A stretch of DNA of 64,000 nt, taken from contig NZ_ML660107.1 of NCBI RefSeq assembly GCF_007004655.1, positions 54,681-118,680 on the forward strand. The letters are read 5' to 3'. The notes beneath the pieces were generated by a model that saw only the letters and a program-made list of their open reading frames with translations, did no database searches and was not told where the DNA came from. The DNA is from Exilibacterium tricleocarpae (lineage in GTDB: Bacteria > Pseudomonadota > Gammaproteobacteria > Pseudomonadales > Cellvibrionaceae). The position numbers were made by a program, and so were the translations under genes. This document shows positions 25,970-35,440 of this stretch, one piece after another (position 1 is the stretch's first letter; every line of letters begins with the position of its first letter).

Positions 25970-26046
25970 ATCTGCCTGATGCTTTGCCCGTCGGAAAATT
26001 GTGCGCGGAAAGTTGGCTCGATCCAAATAAGGAAGTTAACGGTTGG

Positions 26047-26919
26047 TCATTCTCCCCGAAGTTGTTCACTGGCGACTGACTTTACTATTCGGGAAAGATC
26101 GCAAGCCGCGGGGGTTAGCGCTGAATGTTCGATTTGAGCGACAAACATCTTTGGCAAACTTGGTAGATCGACGATTTCATTCAGCTTAAGAAATGGTTTT
26201 GGCGTTTGATACTCTGTTCTCACAGTCACTCCCAGGCCAGCCGAAATGGCTGCCCAGATACCCGCTAAACTCGGTGTTGTGAGTGCGAAACGCCACAACC
26301 GATCAGCTTTTTCAAGTGCCTCTATCGTATGTTTACGAAATTCGCATGGAAAGTTAAAAGCCACTATTGGAACAGGTGCGCCATCTTTTACCAGATCCGG
26401 GTCGGCAGGACCTGCCCAAACCATATCCATCTCAGCGATAAGATCGCCACAATCATTGTTGTACTCCGGTGTAAACAGTAGCGCAATATCCAACTGCGCT
26501 AATCTGACTTCTTCCGCCAGTGCATAGTTTCGGCCAATATGTGCTTCAACATGGACATTGGGATGTTCTTGCACAAACAGTTGCAGAACACGCGGTAGAA
26601 TTTGATCTGCAAAATCCTGCGGCATTCCCAGCCGCACAGTGGCTGCATAAGCACTGGCCCCGAGAGAAGCGACCGCCTCATCATTGAGAGCAATCATGCG
26701 CTCGGCATAAGTCAATAGCTTTTGACCTGCTTCTGTCGGCACCAGCCTGCTGCCATTGCGTACAAATAATGGGACGCCGGCCTGCTCCTCCAGCTTTTTT
26801 AATTGCATACTGATCGCCGACTGCGACCGACCAAGATGTCGAGCTGCGCGGGCAAAGCTTCCATATTTTGCTCCGGCAACCACGGTCCGCAAGGCGTTCA
26901 AGTCAAAGGTCGTATTCAT
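26047..26919 (-). CDS. LysR family transcriptional regulator
   Basis: A 290-residue LysR-type regulator. The N-terminal 60 residues (LNALRTVVAGAKYGSFARAA, then LGRSQSAISMQLKKLEEQ and VPLFVRNGSRLVPTEAGQ) are the winged HTH; the rest is the periplasmic-binding-like effector domain starting VRLGMPQDFADQILP. It is transcribed divergently from the broken MFS gene and the isomerase/dehydrogenase pair downstream at 27.2-29.0 kb, so those genes are its likeliest targets. Effector not known. Confidence 0.92.
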   Translation of the reverse strand: MNTTFDLNALRTVVAGAKYGSFARAARHLGRSQSAISMQLKKLEEQAGVPLFVRNGSRLVPTEAGQKLLTYAERMIALNDEAVASLGASAYAATVRLGMPQDFADQILPRVLQLFVQEHPNVHVEAHIGRNYALAEEVRLAQLDIALLFTPEYNNDCGDLIAEMDMVWAGPADPDLVKDGAPVPIVAFNFPCEFRKHTIEALEKADRLWRFALTTPSLAGIWAAISAGLGVTVRTEYQTPKPFLKLNEIVDLPSLPKMFVAQIEHSALTPAACDLSRIVKSVASEQLRGE

Positions 26920-27236
26920 ACTTCAACAAATCGAAAGTAAAACTTCAATACTATTCATTATGCACAACAACCCCTTTTTGATAAAGTGGAATTATAGGCG
27001 GCAAGGCATTTAAATTAGTTCACTACCGTTGTAGCCAAGCGGGTATTTGTCGATCTGGCAATCCGCGCTCATCAAAAATGGCGGCGAGGAGATACAGGGC
27101 ACACTTTTGCAAAGCCGGGTATTGAGAACACGGATACTAAATCCCGATGAGGAAAATTCTGAAAACACTGGGGGCCCTAAAGTCCCCAAGCTAGTACGTG
27201 CGTGCCGGCAAAGCGCGACACAAAAATGGGGACAGA
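26920..27236. other. Divergent intergenic region between LysR and broken MFS gene
   Basis: About 317 bases. AT-rich near the LysR start (CTATTCATTATGCACAACA), where its promoter should lie. Further along are CTGGGGGCCCTAAAGTCCCC, which has imperfect hairpin potential, and AATGGGGACAGAATG directly at the start of the MFS remnant. No firm LysR box could be fixed. Confidence 0.35.
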
Positions 27237-27515
27237 ATGACAACACTGACAAACACAGCAAAGGATAGCGCTTTGTTCACGCCTGTTCTGGTAGCAGTAT
27301 GCATCATTATACTGGTTAGTTTCGCAGTTCGTTCTTCATTCGGCCTTTTTCAGAGTCCAATAGAAGAAGAATTTAGCTGGTTGAGGGCCGATTTTTCCTT
27401 CGCTATTGCCATTCAAAATCTCTTTTGGGGAATTGGTCAACCTCTTTTCGGTGCACAGGCAGAAAAGTTCGGTGATCGCAAAGTCATTATCGCTGATACG
27501 CGGTTTAGTATATAG
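27237..27515 (+). pseudogene. Truncated MFS transporter
   Basis: The 92-residue reading corresponds to only the first two to three membrane helices of an MFS carrier: VLVAVCIIILVSFAVRSSFG, then the typical RADFSFAIAIQNLFWGIGQP and GAQAEKFGDRKVI (motif A: G..ae.fG.rkv). The frame then ends with DTRFSI and a stop, whereas an MFS protein has about 400 residues. The remaining sequence up to the next gene at 27547 is only 31 bases, so the rest was deleted. The original gene probably served the pathway of the downstream enzymes. Confidence 0.75.
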
Positions 27516-27546
27516 TATTTCCAAACTATACAGGACGACCAGTAAG

Positions 27547-28170
27547 ATGGCCCGATTGGAATTTTGGTATGACCTCGCTTCAAACTACTCCTATCTATCG
27601 GCAATGCGTATTGATCAGTTGGCGGCAACCGCAAAAGTAGATATCGAATGGAGGCCTTTTCTGCTGGGCCCGGTGTTTAAAGAACAAGGTTGGAATACCT
27701 CCCCTTTTAATATCTATCCGGCGAAGGGGGCGTATATGAAGCGCGATATGCAACGTATCGCCGTACAGCGTGGCCTTCGTTTTCAGTTACCAGAGCCTTT
27801 CCCTGCCCGGAGTTTGCTTGCAACACGTTTAGCCCTCTTAGAAGAAGCCGATGATTGGACACGAAATTTCTGCAAATCGGTCTTCATTGCCGAATTTGCA
27901 CTGGGGGAAGATATTTCAAATCCGGATATTTTAAGCAATATTCTGGTAAAACTTGGCGTAGAGACAGCAGAGGCACTTGCCACAGCACAAAGCCCGGCCT
28001 TAAAGAAAAGATTAAGGGAACATACCGCCGAGGCGATAAAAAAGGGGGTTTTTGGAGCGCCCAGTTTTATTACAGAAGATGGTGAGCTGTTTTGGGGAGA
28101 CGATCGGCTGGAGCAGGCCCTGGCCTGGCAAAGCAATCAATCAACTTATTCACTAAAGGAAAAAGAGTAG
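27547..28170 (+). CDS. 2-hydroxychromene-2-carboxylate isomerase-like protein (DsbA/kappa-GST fold)
   Basis: A 207-residue cytoplasmic thioredoxin-fold protein. MARLEFWYDLASNYSYLSAM contains the family motif F.YD..S.YSYL.A with the catalytic Ser; IEWRPFLLGPVF and the late KKGVFGAPSFITEDGELFWGDDRL block (cis-Pro loop GAPSF and WG.DRL) are characteristic. NahD and relatives use glutathione to isomerise 2-hydroxychromene-2-carboxylate in naphthalene breakdown, but many homologues act on other substrates. The frame extends upstream, ATG 27547 is the family start. Its TAG shares one base with the GTG of the next gene. Confidence 0.85.
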   Translation: MARLEFWYDLASNYSYLSAMRIDQLAATAKVDIEWRPFLLGPVFKEQGWNTSPFNIYPAKGAYMKRDMQRIAVQRGLRFQLPEPFPARSLLATRLALLEEADDWTRNFCKSVFIAEFALGEDISNPDILSNILVKLGVETAEALATAQSPALKKRLREHTAEAIKKGVFGAPSFITEDGELFWGDDRLEQALAWQSNQSTYSLKEKE

Positions 28171-29039
28171 TGAAAGAACACATTGGCTTTATAGGGCTTG
28201 GGAGCATGGGAGAACCCATGGCCACAAACTTAGTGAAAGCGGGGTGCAAGCTTACAGTTTGGAACCGAAGTATTGAAAAATCCGAAAATTTGGCGAAATA
28301 CGGGGCAAGCGTTGCTCGAGATTCAGATGAAGTGTTCAGCTCTTGCTCAATCATACTCATGATGCTGGCCAACGATCGAGTAATCGACACCATTCTCCAC
28401 CGCCCTTCAGAGCGTTTTAAACGCCTGGTAAAAAATAAAGTTATAGTCCATATGGGAACCACTTTGCCCAACTATTCCGCAGACCTTGCCAGGGATATCA
28501 AAAACGCCGCAGGACATTATCTGGAAGCCCCCGTTTCTGGCTCTCGGCTTCCAGCAGAACAGGGGAAGCTTGTTGCAATGATCGCAGGAGAAAAAAGCCT
28601 TCGTATAAAGCTTACCTCGTTGTTGGCTCCAATAACTGCCTCTATTGTTGAATGTGGCGCCGTCCCAAAAGCAATGCAAACAAAGCTGGCTGTAAATACT
28701 TATTTAATTGGACTGGTGACATCGCTCACTGAAGCGGTCAACTTCGCAAAACATGCGGGCATCGATATGGATATTTTTAAACAGGTTCTTTGCTCGGGCC
28801 CTATGGCTAACGATGTCATGCGGGTTAAGCTTGCAAAGCTATTAACGAAAGACTACCACACCCAGGCCTCAATATCGGATGTCCTGTACAACAATCAACT
28901 AATAACAAAATCCGCCAGGCTTATGGGTGCCATCACACCGCTGGCCGACACCAGTGAACTATTGTATAAGCAAGTTGCAATGAACGGATACGGAAGTGAT
29001 GATATGATAGCAGTCGTTGAAGCTTTTAATAAACAATAA
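28170..29039 (+). CDS. 3-hydroxyisobutyrate dehydrogenase-like oxidoreductase
   Basis: A 289-residue NAD(P)-dependent beta-hydroxyacid dehydrogenase. The N-terminus HIGFIGLGSMGEPMATNLVK is the Rossmann GxGxMGxxM motif of this family; YLEAPVSGSRLPAEQGKL is the substrate loop, and the KAMQTKLAVNTYL block carries the conserved Lys at about residue 170. It should oxidise or reduce small hydroxy acids or semialdehydes. It starts at GTG 28170, overlapping the stop of the isomerase gene by one base, and AAAGGAAAAAGAG lies before it. With the isomerase it forms a two-gene unit likely under the LysR regulator. Confidence 0.88.
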   Translation: MKEHIGFIGLGSMGEPMATNLVKAGCKLTVWNRSIEKSENLAKYGASVARDSDEVFSSCSIILMMLANDRVIDTILHRPSERFKRLVKNKVIVHMGTTLPNYSADLARDIKNAAGHYLEAPVSGSRLPAEQGKLVAMIAGEKSLRIKLTSLLAPITASIVECGAVPKAMQTKLAVNTYLIGLVTSLTEAVNFAKHAGIDMDIFKQVLCSGPMANDVMRVKLAKLLTKDYHTQASISDVLYNNQLITKSARLMGAITPLADTSELLYKQVAMNGYGSDDMIAVVEAFNKQ

Positions 29040-29284
29040 ATTGATAGCTAAAGCGAAATATTTCAACACCTGTCCCTGCAGCCAAGATTTATCGCCGATT
29101 ACGAATGCCTTCACTCCATGACTTAATAGCAAATGAAGCCCGATAATAACGGTGGTGAATATCTAACTTGCAAGTGAATATAGACCTTTTCATGTTATTT
29201 GAACCTCGATCTTATTACATAACAGCCCAGTGGGAGGGAAAGAACAGAAGCAAAGCGGGGTTTTACTTCTCCCTGGTTGGCTTT

Positions 29285-29752
29285 TTATACATTATTAGCA
29301 AGATCTAACGACATGAAGACACTATGTGGATCTTCCTTATAATCTGAAAAAGGGGCACAGTACCTGAACCCAAAGCTTTCATAGAGTTTACGAGCCGGAT
29401 TAAAGAAAGGCATCGAACCAGTCTCCAAGCTTAACCTGCCATAACCCATTAATGTCGCCTCATTCAATATATGCTTTAACAACTTTGAGGCATATCCCCG
29501 CCCTCTATGTTTAGTCGACACACGCATGGATTTAATTTCAGCGTGTGTACCGTCCAACCCTTTAAGCGCGCTACAACCAATTAATACGCCTTTTTCCCAC
29601 GCAGACCAAAATGTGACGCTGGGCTCCTTCAGCCCTTCCAGATCGAGGGCGTGTTTGCTCTCAGGCGGTGACACCGACTTCATATCCTCTATATGCTCAT
29701 TGAGGAATTCCTCAATTCTGGGATCTGATAAATCGTCTATTTTTATTTCCAT
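29285..29752 (-). CDS. GNAT family N-acetyltransferase
   Basis: A 155-residue GNAT acyltransferase. The acetyl-CoA loop is RVSTKHRGRGYASKLLKHIL (R/Q-x-x-G-x-G/A) at about residues 77-96, preceded by the EIKSMRVS strand and followed by YGRLSLETGS and NPARKLYESFGF, the usual motif B. The substrate is not evident; the shape resembles YsnE-type acetyltransferases. It is separated from its neighbours by more than 200 bases on each side and is AT-rich. Confidence 0.85.
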   Translation of the reverse strand: MEIKIDDLSDPRIEEFLNEHIEDMKSVSPPESKHALDLEGLKEPSVTFWSAWEKGVLIGCSALKGLDGTHAEIKSMRVSTKHRGRGYASKLLKHILNEATLMGYGRLSLETGSMPFFNPARKLYESFGFRYCAPFSDYKEDPHSVFMSLDLANNV

Positions 29753-29975
29753 CTACATTACCATCCCGAGTATTTTTGATCCATAACACGACGCATACTG
29801 GCCGGGGTAAATAGCGCTTGCGGTGGTTCAGTAAATTTTCTGGCGTTTGTACATAGAGCACTACTGAAACAACAGCAATACTCTAAATTGTCTAAGCTGC
29901 ACGTAATGTTATTTTCTCTGCTGCAATTATCTGCATTGCGCCACCAGCAAAACCTTATCTGTGATTGTTATGGAG

Positions 29976-30377
29976 TTACCAGTTACGTGGCGCAATGGCC
30001 TCTTCAAGATCGAGGTCATATCCGTATGCCTTCAGAATAAACTCTATGTCCATACCTATATTCTCTCTTGCGGCTGTTTCGATCTCGCTCCCTTGCGCCT
30101 CAAACTCCAAGGCCAGCCTATTAAACTTTTCTGTTGCAGTGTGAGTTAGTTTGTACACCTCTGCAGGGGAAACGGGTCTCTTCTTCTCGATTTCAAGACA
30201 AAGCTCAAGAAGAATACCTCGGCCTTTATCAACTAGATTATTGGGAAAATATCCATCCCGGTACATTTCATCGAGAAATTTATAAGAACTAATTTTCTCG
30301 TTAGCAACTCTCACATTAGCGTTATCACACCCTATAAATATAAAGACCAGAGGAATTAAAATTATAAGTCTGTTCAT
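29976..30377 (-). CDS. DUF5713-like lipoprotein
   Basis: A 133-residue protein. MNRLIILIPLVFIFIGCDN is a lipoprotein signal with lipobox FIGC. The mature part FLDEMYRDGYFPNNLVDKG, VYKLTHTATEKFNRL, GSEIETAARENIG and FILKAYGYDLDLEEAIA closely follows the pattern I recall for DUF5713, a small all-helical family of unknown role usually found as a cytosolic protein; the lipid anchor here is unusual. An earlier in-frame ATG at 30422 would bury the signal, so 30377 is preferred. Confidence 0.65.
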   Translation of the reverse strand: MNRLIILIPLVFIFIGCDNANVRVANEKISSYKFLDEMYRDGYFPNNLVDKGRGILLELCLEIEKKRPVSPAEVYKLTHTATEKFNRLALEFEAQGSEIETAARENIGMDIEFILKAYGYDLDLEEAIAPRNW

Positions 30378-30521
30378 CAGCACTGCCTCACATAACACCC
30401 TAATAACCGACAACCGATGCACAGCAGAATATCAAGTTGCGATGTCCGGTCAAGCGACTTGAAGCCGTTTAAGGCCCAACGGGCTATACCATATAATCTT
30501 TGCAGCACTTTCTCACTTGAT

Positions 30522-31016
30522 CTAAGTCAGGTTAACTTCGCTTGCCTGCTTACCCGCATGATAGTCGGTGTATAAATAAACGGGTATATCCATTTCACCC
30601 AATACGCCCTCAATGACCGGAAGTACATCATCCCAGATCAACCCCCCAACGCCGGTAGCCAGCTTAGGCAAGGCAACGGATTTGAAGTTTTCTTTTTGAA
30701 TAATTTTCTTTAACGCTTTCAAGCTATCTCGAACATGCTTTAGCGTTGCCTTTCCAGGCCGTGCGCCTTTACCAAAGCCGCCTTCTTGGGTGATCAGGTT
30801 CACTACACGTACACTATCCGCACCGCCCCACAACCAGGCAGTTCCCGCTTTGGGGTGGCTCTGGTGACACCAGTGATGAAAGTCTTTGTGCATAGCAGGA
30901 TACTTCCGGTGGAGCGAGAGTGCCAAACCCTGACTCATCGGATCGTTGGCGGCTATACCATGCGCGATCACCTGCGCCTGGCTAAGCAAGATATCACCTG
31001 AAACTTGATAAATCAT
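30522..31016 (-). CDS. Macro domain protein (TARG1/ALC1-like)
   Basis: A 164-residue single macro domain. MIYQVSGDILLSQAQVIAHG resembles the TARG1/ALC1-like group (GDIL....D.IAHCV), followed by MSQGLALSLHRKYP, VVNLITQEG and ALPKLATGVGGLIWDDV, which forms the phosphate-binding loop. Such domains bind ADP-ribose and in this group remove it from glutamate-linked targets or DNA. No DarT-like toxin is adjacent, but the window has two ADP-ribosyltransferase-like genes elsewhere. It lies in the AT-rich accessory block. Confidence 0.85.
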   Translation of the reverse strand: MIYQVSGDILLSQAQVIAHGIAANDPMSQGLALSLHRKYPAMHKDFHHWCHQSHPKAGTAWLWGGADSVRVVNLITQEGGFGKGARPGKATLKHVRDSLKALKKIIQKENFKSVALPKLATGVGGLIWDDVLPVIEGVLGEMDIPVYLYTDYHAGKQASEVNLT

Positions 31017-31120
31017 ATATTTTCCTCACAAATAGTCTAAATTTCTATTTTTTAGGCTGAACCCCCCAATCAAAAGCATGCGCCGGTGTGTTCAGCCAAA
31101 GGGCATTCTGACTTAAATTG

Positions 31121-31465
31121 CTATGAACTACGATACTCACCGATAACGTTGATTTTTCCAACTATATTTCTGTTTAATTCATCCAGATCTCGAGCAGGAA
31201 TCCACCATTCAGTGTGATGCTCGCCACCCACGCACTCAATTTTATACCTACACATAAAGTCTTTATATACTTCAAATTGGGTGACGTAGCCCACACCGAA
31301 ATCAGTGATATTCCATTGCGTCAATTCAATAGCGTATCTCTCATTTGTTACTGGATAGAATATAGGTTGTTCCGGGAGGCGGGGGGGCCATTCTTTGTAT
31401 CCAGACTCCACAACTAAATCCAATTCTTTTTGGCCCACAGGCCTATAACAGATTACAGTTTCCAT
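31121..31465 (-). CDS. Conserved hypothetical protein, 114 residues
   Basis: A small soluble protein with blocks ICYRPVGQKELDLVVESGY, WPPRLPEQPIFYPVTNERYA, GVGYVTQFEVYKDFM and EWWIPARDLDELNRNIVGKI. I recall this pattern from a conserved family of uncertain name, sometimes labelled ADP-ribosylation/crystallin J1, though that name is not supported by any enzyme motif here. It is encoded between the macro domain gene and the MBL lipoprotein on the same strand, with about 50-100 bases on each side. Function unknown. Confidence 0.6.
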   Translation of the reverse strand: METVICYRPVGQKELDLVVESGYKEWPPRLPEQPIFYPVTNERYAIELTQWNITDFGVGYVTQFEVYKDFMCRYKIECVGGEHHTEWWIPARDLDELNRNIVGKINVIGEYRSS

Positions 31466-31515
31466 AATTCGTTAAGGCTCATATAGCTGGCAATTCGACT
31501 GTTGCTTGCTTTTAG

Positions 31516-32496
31516 CTATTGAACAAACCATTTCGCCACGCTACTGAAAAATTTTTGAAATATATTCATTGGCACTATTATAAACTTATCAAACACAATT
31601 TTTTTGGGTTTATCTAAATTTTTTAGCTGTGAATTCAAAGCCACAAGATCCTCTATTTGTAGTGCGAGGCCGGCTTCATTTGGCTGATACACCGTTCCTA
31701 TTGGGTAGTATTCCCCCGCCTTTGTTGTCATTTCAATATGTGCACCTAATATAGCGGTTATCTCATGCGCTTTAGAGAATGAAACCAAACGCGCAATACT
31801 TTTTTTGTACGCTTGCCAATCTCTAACGTATATATAACCAGGGTAAAGCGTATCCCCGGTAAGCAACCATTTCGTTTTTGAATCGTAAACCGCAATCGCG
31901 TCTTCTTGATGGCCCGGCGTTGGAATGATTGTCAGCTTTCGAGCACCCAAATCAATCTGCGCCTCATCATCGGGCCACTTGCTAAAGCCAAAAAAATGCT
32001 GCACAGCAGCACCCGTTGGTTCTACCACCGTGATATGAGGTTTCCCCTCAAACTGAGAGTCACCGGCATAGTGGTCGCTATGGCTGTGGGAATGAATAAC
32101 TAACAGGGCTCTCTCAATTGTCTCTCCTCGTTGTGCATGCTCCCCGATCAATGACTCCACCGTTTTATACAGTGGAAAATCCAATGCACTTTCGGTGGCA
32201 CCGGTATCCAAAACAAGCGCCTTGTCCTCGCCAAATAATACATAGATAAAAGGCGCTTCAAAGCTAAGGCACTTATTTTGACGAAGTACATAGCTCGAAT
32301 GGTCGTAACGAAACACTTCAATTGCCGGATCTGCATTTGACTTGCAATCAATGGCGCCATGAATCCATTTCTTTTTATGCAGCACTGACGTCAAAGGTAT
32401 TGGTTGTTCATTCGAGTTAGCTCTGGCATCCACCGTCGGGACAGTGCTACAACCCCCTAATAAAAGAAAAAAGCCCACCGTCGATAGGATTCTCAC
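31516..32496 (-). CDS. Metallo-beta-lactamase-fold lipoprotein
   Basis: A 326-residue lipoprotein; MRILSTVGFFLLLGGCST carries lipobox LGGC. The enzyme part has HSHSHSDHYAGD (HxHxDH zinc motif) at about residue 135, PTPGHQEDAIAVYD (third His), and LLTGDTLYPGYIYV (the bridging Asp), then GAHIEM (last His). The family comprises hydrolases such as glyoxalase II-like and lactonase-like enzymes; the substrate is not shown. Position in the membrane suggests action in the periplasm. Confidence 0.85.
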   Translation of the reverse strand: MRILSTVGFFLLLGGCSTVPTVDARANSNEQPIPLTSVLHKKKWIHGAIDCKSNADPAIEVFRYDHSSYVLRQNKCLSFEAPFIYVLFGEDKALVLDTGATESALDFPLYKTVESLIGEHAQRGETIERALLVIHSHSHSDHYAGDSQFEGKPHITVVEPTGAAVQHFFGFSKWPDDEAQIDLGARKLTIIPTPGHQEDAIAVYDSKTKWLLTGDTLYPGYIYVRDWQAYKKSIARLVSFSKAHEITAILGAHIEMTTKAGEYYPIGTVYQPNEAGLALQIEDLVALNSQLKNLDKPKKIVFDKFIIVPMNIFQKFFSSVAKWFVQ

Positions 32497-32634
32497 TGGT
32501 CCCCCTGGAAATAGCTAATGCCCTGCAAACGAGCGCACGAAGCAACGTGGTGCACTTCCCACGGAGGCCGCGCTTTTTGGGGCCATGGAAAACTGAGCAA
32601 CTTGTATGACTCAATCTCTAAATTTCCCACCTTT

Positions 32635-33267
32635 TCACAACTCCCGCTTCAACTGTGCAATATACAAGTGCATAAAACCAATGCGGTTGGCAGCCTCACG
32701 CCGGGCCGCACCGGTATGCAATGTCTCGGCAATGGGAAATAGTTTTTGGTAAAAGTGATCGATACAGAACTCGCTGTCATCGGGCTGGCGCTGCTCGCAG
32801 AAAGGGTCGCTCAGGTGGTAGAGAGGGTTACCCAAAGCGCCCCCAACCAAACAACAGCGGGCCACGCCGATGGCACCCAACGCATCAATGCGGTCGGCAT
32901 CCTGCACCACCCGGGCCTCAAGTGTCTCGGGGGCGATTCCGGCACTGTGGCTATGGGCCTCGATGGCATGCCGGATCGGTGCCAGCAGCGCATCCTCGCA
33001 GCCCAACCGGCGCAGCAAATCCACAGCTGTGGCGGCCGCCTGTTGCGAAGCCGTATTTTTGTCGGGGGCATCCTTGGGCAGGGTGACACAATCGTGCAGC
33101 CAGGCGGCCGGTATCACGACGGCCAGATCGGCATGTTCTTGCAGCGCGAATCTTTTAGCATTGCCCACCACCCGCAGGGTGTGGCTGAGGTCGTGGGCCG
33201 GATCGGTGGCCGCAAGACCCGACACGAATTCGAACAGGGAGGACTCCAATTGATCCGGTGTTATCAC
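32635..33267 (-). CDS. HD domain phosphohydrolase
   Basis: A 210-residue cytoplasmic HD-domain protein. The metal ligands are seen in order: DLSHTLRVVGNAKR (first His), PAAWLHDCV (HD pair), IRHAIEAHSHS (further His), VVQDADRIDALGAIG (last Asp). This is the YpgQ/YedJ-type HD phosphohydrolase pattern, which acts on nucleotides. It is followed at a distance of 67 bases by typA on the same strand upstream, so it may be co-transcribed with it. Confidence 0.88.
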   Translation of the reverse strand: MITPDQLESSLFEFVSGLAATDPAHDLSHTLRVVGNAKRFALQEHADLAVVIPAAWLHDCVTLPKDAPDKNTASQQAAATAVDLLRRLGCEDALLAPIRHAIEAHSHSAGIAPETLEARVVQDADRIDALGAIGVARCCLVGGALGNPLYHLSDPFCEQRQPDDSEFCIDHFYQKLFPIAETLHTGAARREAANRIGFMHLYIAQLKREL

Positions 33268-33334
33268 AGCACTACCACATGGCCGGGCGACCTCTACAGT
33301 TTAGGCGCCTATCGCTGCGGTGTTAATAGTTAGC

Positions 33335-35143
33335 TCATTTTTTCGCGCGCTTGCGCTCGGTCTCCGTCAACAGCTTCTTGCGCAGGCGGATGCTCTGCGG
33401 GGTCACCTCGACCAGTTCGTCGTCTTCGATAAACTCCAGCGCCTGCTCGAGGGAGTGCCTGATCGGCGGGGTCAGGGTCAGGGCCTCGTCGGTGCCCGAG
33501 GCCCGTACATTGGTCAGTTGCTTGCCCTTGGTGGGATTTACCGCAAGATCGTTGTTGCGCGAGTGCAGCCCGACAATCTGGCCCTCGTAGACATCGACCG
33601 CGTGACCGACAAACAGCCGGCCCCGGTCCTGCAGGTTAAACAACGAATAAGCCAGGGTCTTACCCTTTACCATGGAGACCAGCACGCCGTTCTGGCGCGA
33701 GGTCACCTCGCCCTGTTTGACTTCGCCGTAGTGATCGAAGATGCTGGTCATAATGCCCGAGCCGGAGGTGAGCGTCAGGAAAGTGCCGCGAAAACCGATC
33801 AGGCCCCGCGAAGGCACTACGAACTCCAGCTTCACCCGACCCTTACCGTCGGGTTCCATATTGGTCAGTTCTGCTTTGCGCAGCCCCAGCTCTTCCATGA
33901 CCGCGCCCTGGTGCTGCTCCTCGACGTCGATCACCACCTGCTCGAAGGGTTCCTGAATAACGCCGTCCACTTCTTTCTGGATTACCTCGGGGCGCGACAC
34001 CCCCATTTCAAACCCCTCCCGGCGCATGGTCTCGATCAGCACCGACAGATGCAGTTCGCCGCGACCGGACACGATAAACTTGTCGGCGCTGTCACCCTGC
34101 TCGACCCGCAACGCCACATTGTGAATCAACTCCTGCTCCAGACGCTCCTTGATATTGCGGGAGGTGACGTACTTACCCTCTTTGCCGGCAAACGGTGAGT
34201 CGTTGACCTGGAACGTCATACTCACTGTCGGCTCGTCCACCGACAGCGGCGGCAGCGCTTCGACAGCGTCCGGAGCGCACAGCGTATCGGAAATATTGAG
34301 CCCCTCGATACCGGTAATACAGACAATATCGCCCGCCTCGGCCCGCTGCACATCCACCCGCTCCAACCCCAGATGCCCCATTACTTGCAACACTTTGCCC
34401 TTGCGCTGGCTGCCGTCGGCGCTGGCGATCACGACCTGGGTATTGGGGGCGACACTGCCGCGGGTAACCCGCCCGACACCGATCACCCCCACGTAGCTGC
34501 TGTAGTCGAGGGCGCTGATCTGCATCTGAAACGGGCCGTCGCGATCCACCGCCGGCGGCTCGACTTTCTCAGTAATCATCTCGAACAACGGCGTCATATC
34601 GGCCGCCAGATGATCGACCTCGAGCCCCGCCACGCCGTTGATTGCCGAGGCAAAAATAATGGGAAAATCCAGTTGTTCGTCGGTAGCGCCCAGGCGGTCG
34701 AACAGATCGAACACCTGATCGACCACCCAGTCCGGGCGCGCGCCGGGGCGATCGACTTTGTTGACCACCAGGATCGGATGCAGGCCCTGTTCGAACGCCT
34801 TGGCGGTGACAAAACGGGTCTGGGGCATGGGGCCGTCGACGGCGTCCACCAGCAGCAGCACCGAGTCCACCATCGACAGCACCCGCTCGACTTCGCCGCC
34901 GAAGTCGGCATGTCCCGGGGTGTCGACGATATTGATATGGAAGTCATTCCACTCGATGGCGGTATTTTTCGCGAGAATGGTAATCCCGCGTTCTTTTTCC
35001 TGGTCGTTGGAGTCCATGATGCGCTCGACGCCCTGATCCTTGCGGTCGAGGGTGCCAGACTGTTGCAACAGCTTGTCGACCAGGGTGGTTTTGCCGTGGT
35101 CAACATGGGCGATAATGGCGATATTGCGCAGCTTTTCTAACAC
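33335..35143 (-). CDS. typA: Translational GTPase TypA/BipA
   Basis: A 602-residue ribosome-binding GTPase. [20 protein letters not shown] is the G1 region, [13 protein letters not shown] the switch, [21 protein letters not shown]3, and [14 protein letters not shown]4; domains II, III, V and the TypA-specific C-terminal domain follow ([16 protein letters not shown]). The length fits the family. The frame opens at 35188, but GTG 35143, which follows GAGAGG and gives VLEKLRNIA, matches the known start. TypA assists ribosome assembly and stress or cold adaptation. In Pseudomonas-like genomes it lies next to thiI and glnA, as in this window after an inserted block. Confidence 0.95.
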   Translation of the reverse strand: MLEKLRNIAIIAHVDHGKTTLVDKLLQQSGTLDRKDQGVERIMDSNDQEKERGITILAKNTAIEWNDFHINIVDTPGHADFGGEVERVLSMVDSVLLLVDAVDGPMPQTRFVTAKAFEQGLHPILVVNKVDRPGARPDWVVDQVFDLFDRLGATDEQLDFPIIFASAINGVAGLEVDHLAADMTPLFEMITEKVEPPAVDRDGPFQMQISALDYSSYVGVIGVGRVTRGSVAPNTQVVIASADGSQRKGKVLQVMGHLGLERVDVQRAEAGDIVCITGIEGLNISDTLCAPDAVEALPPLSVDEPTVSMTFQVNDSPFAGKEGKYVTSRNIKERLEQELIHNVALRVEQGDSADKFIVSGRGELHLSVLIETMRREGFEMGVSRPEVIQKEVDGVIQEPFEQVVIDVEEQHQGAVMEELGLRKAELTNMEPDGKGRVKLEFVVPSRGLIGFRGTFLTLTSGSGIMTSIFDHYGEVKQGEVTSRQNGVLVSMVKGKTLAYSLFNLQDRGRLFVGHAVDVYEGQIVGLHSRNNDLAVNPTKGKQLTNVRASGTDEALTLTPPIRHSLEQALEFIEDDELVEVTPQSIRLRKKLLTETERKRAKK

Positions 35144-35203
35144 ATCGGGCCTCTCAGGCAGGGGGACACAGGATTTGAGGGCGCGCATTATAGCGTGGCT
35201 GTT

Positions 35204-35260
35204 GTTACGGGGATAGGTACGGGGATAGGTACGGGGATAGACACGGCGATAGGCACGGGA
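35204..35260. repeat. 12-bp tandem repeat array
   Basis: Unit GGTACGGGGATA, about 4.7 copies: the second and third copies are identical, the first has one change, the fourth and the partial fifth are variants. It lies between the divergent typA (start 35143) and the DUF4404 gene (start 35441), so copy-number change would alter spacing in the promoter region of typA. No protein meaning: the array would code for a Pro-Val/Ile repeat only in a shadow frame. Confidence 0.8.
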
Positions 35261-35440
35261 TTGTTAAGGGGACAATGGCAGAGATAGTCACAGGTCGACC
35301 GCTCGCGAGGCCGCGGAAAAACCTGATTAAGCGCAAGCTTTGAGCGCCACTTCTGGGCTAGAATTGAGCCTGGCGCCTTGGGTTTCTCTCCACAGGCAGG
35401 ACTGTAGTGGTTTAAAACAACAGCATCAGGGGACAGCGCT

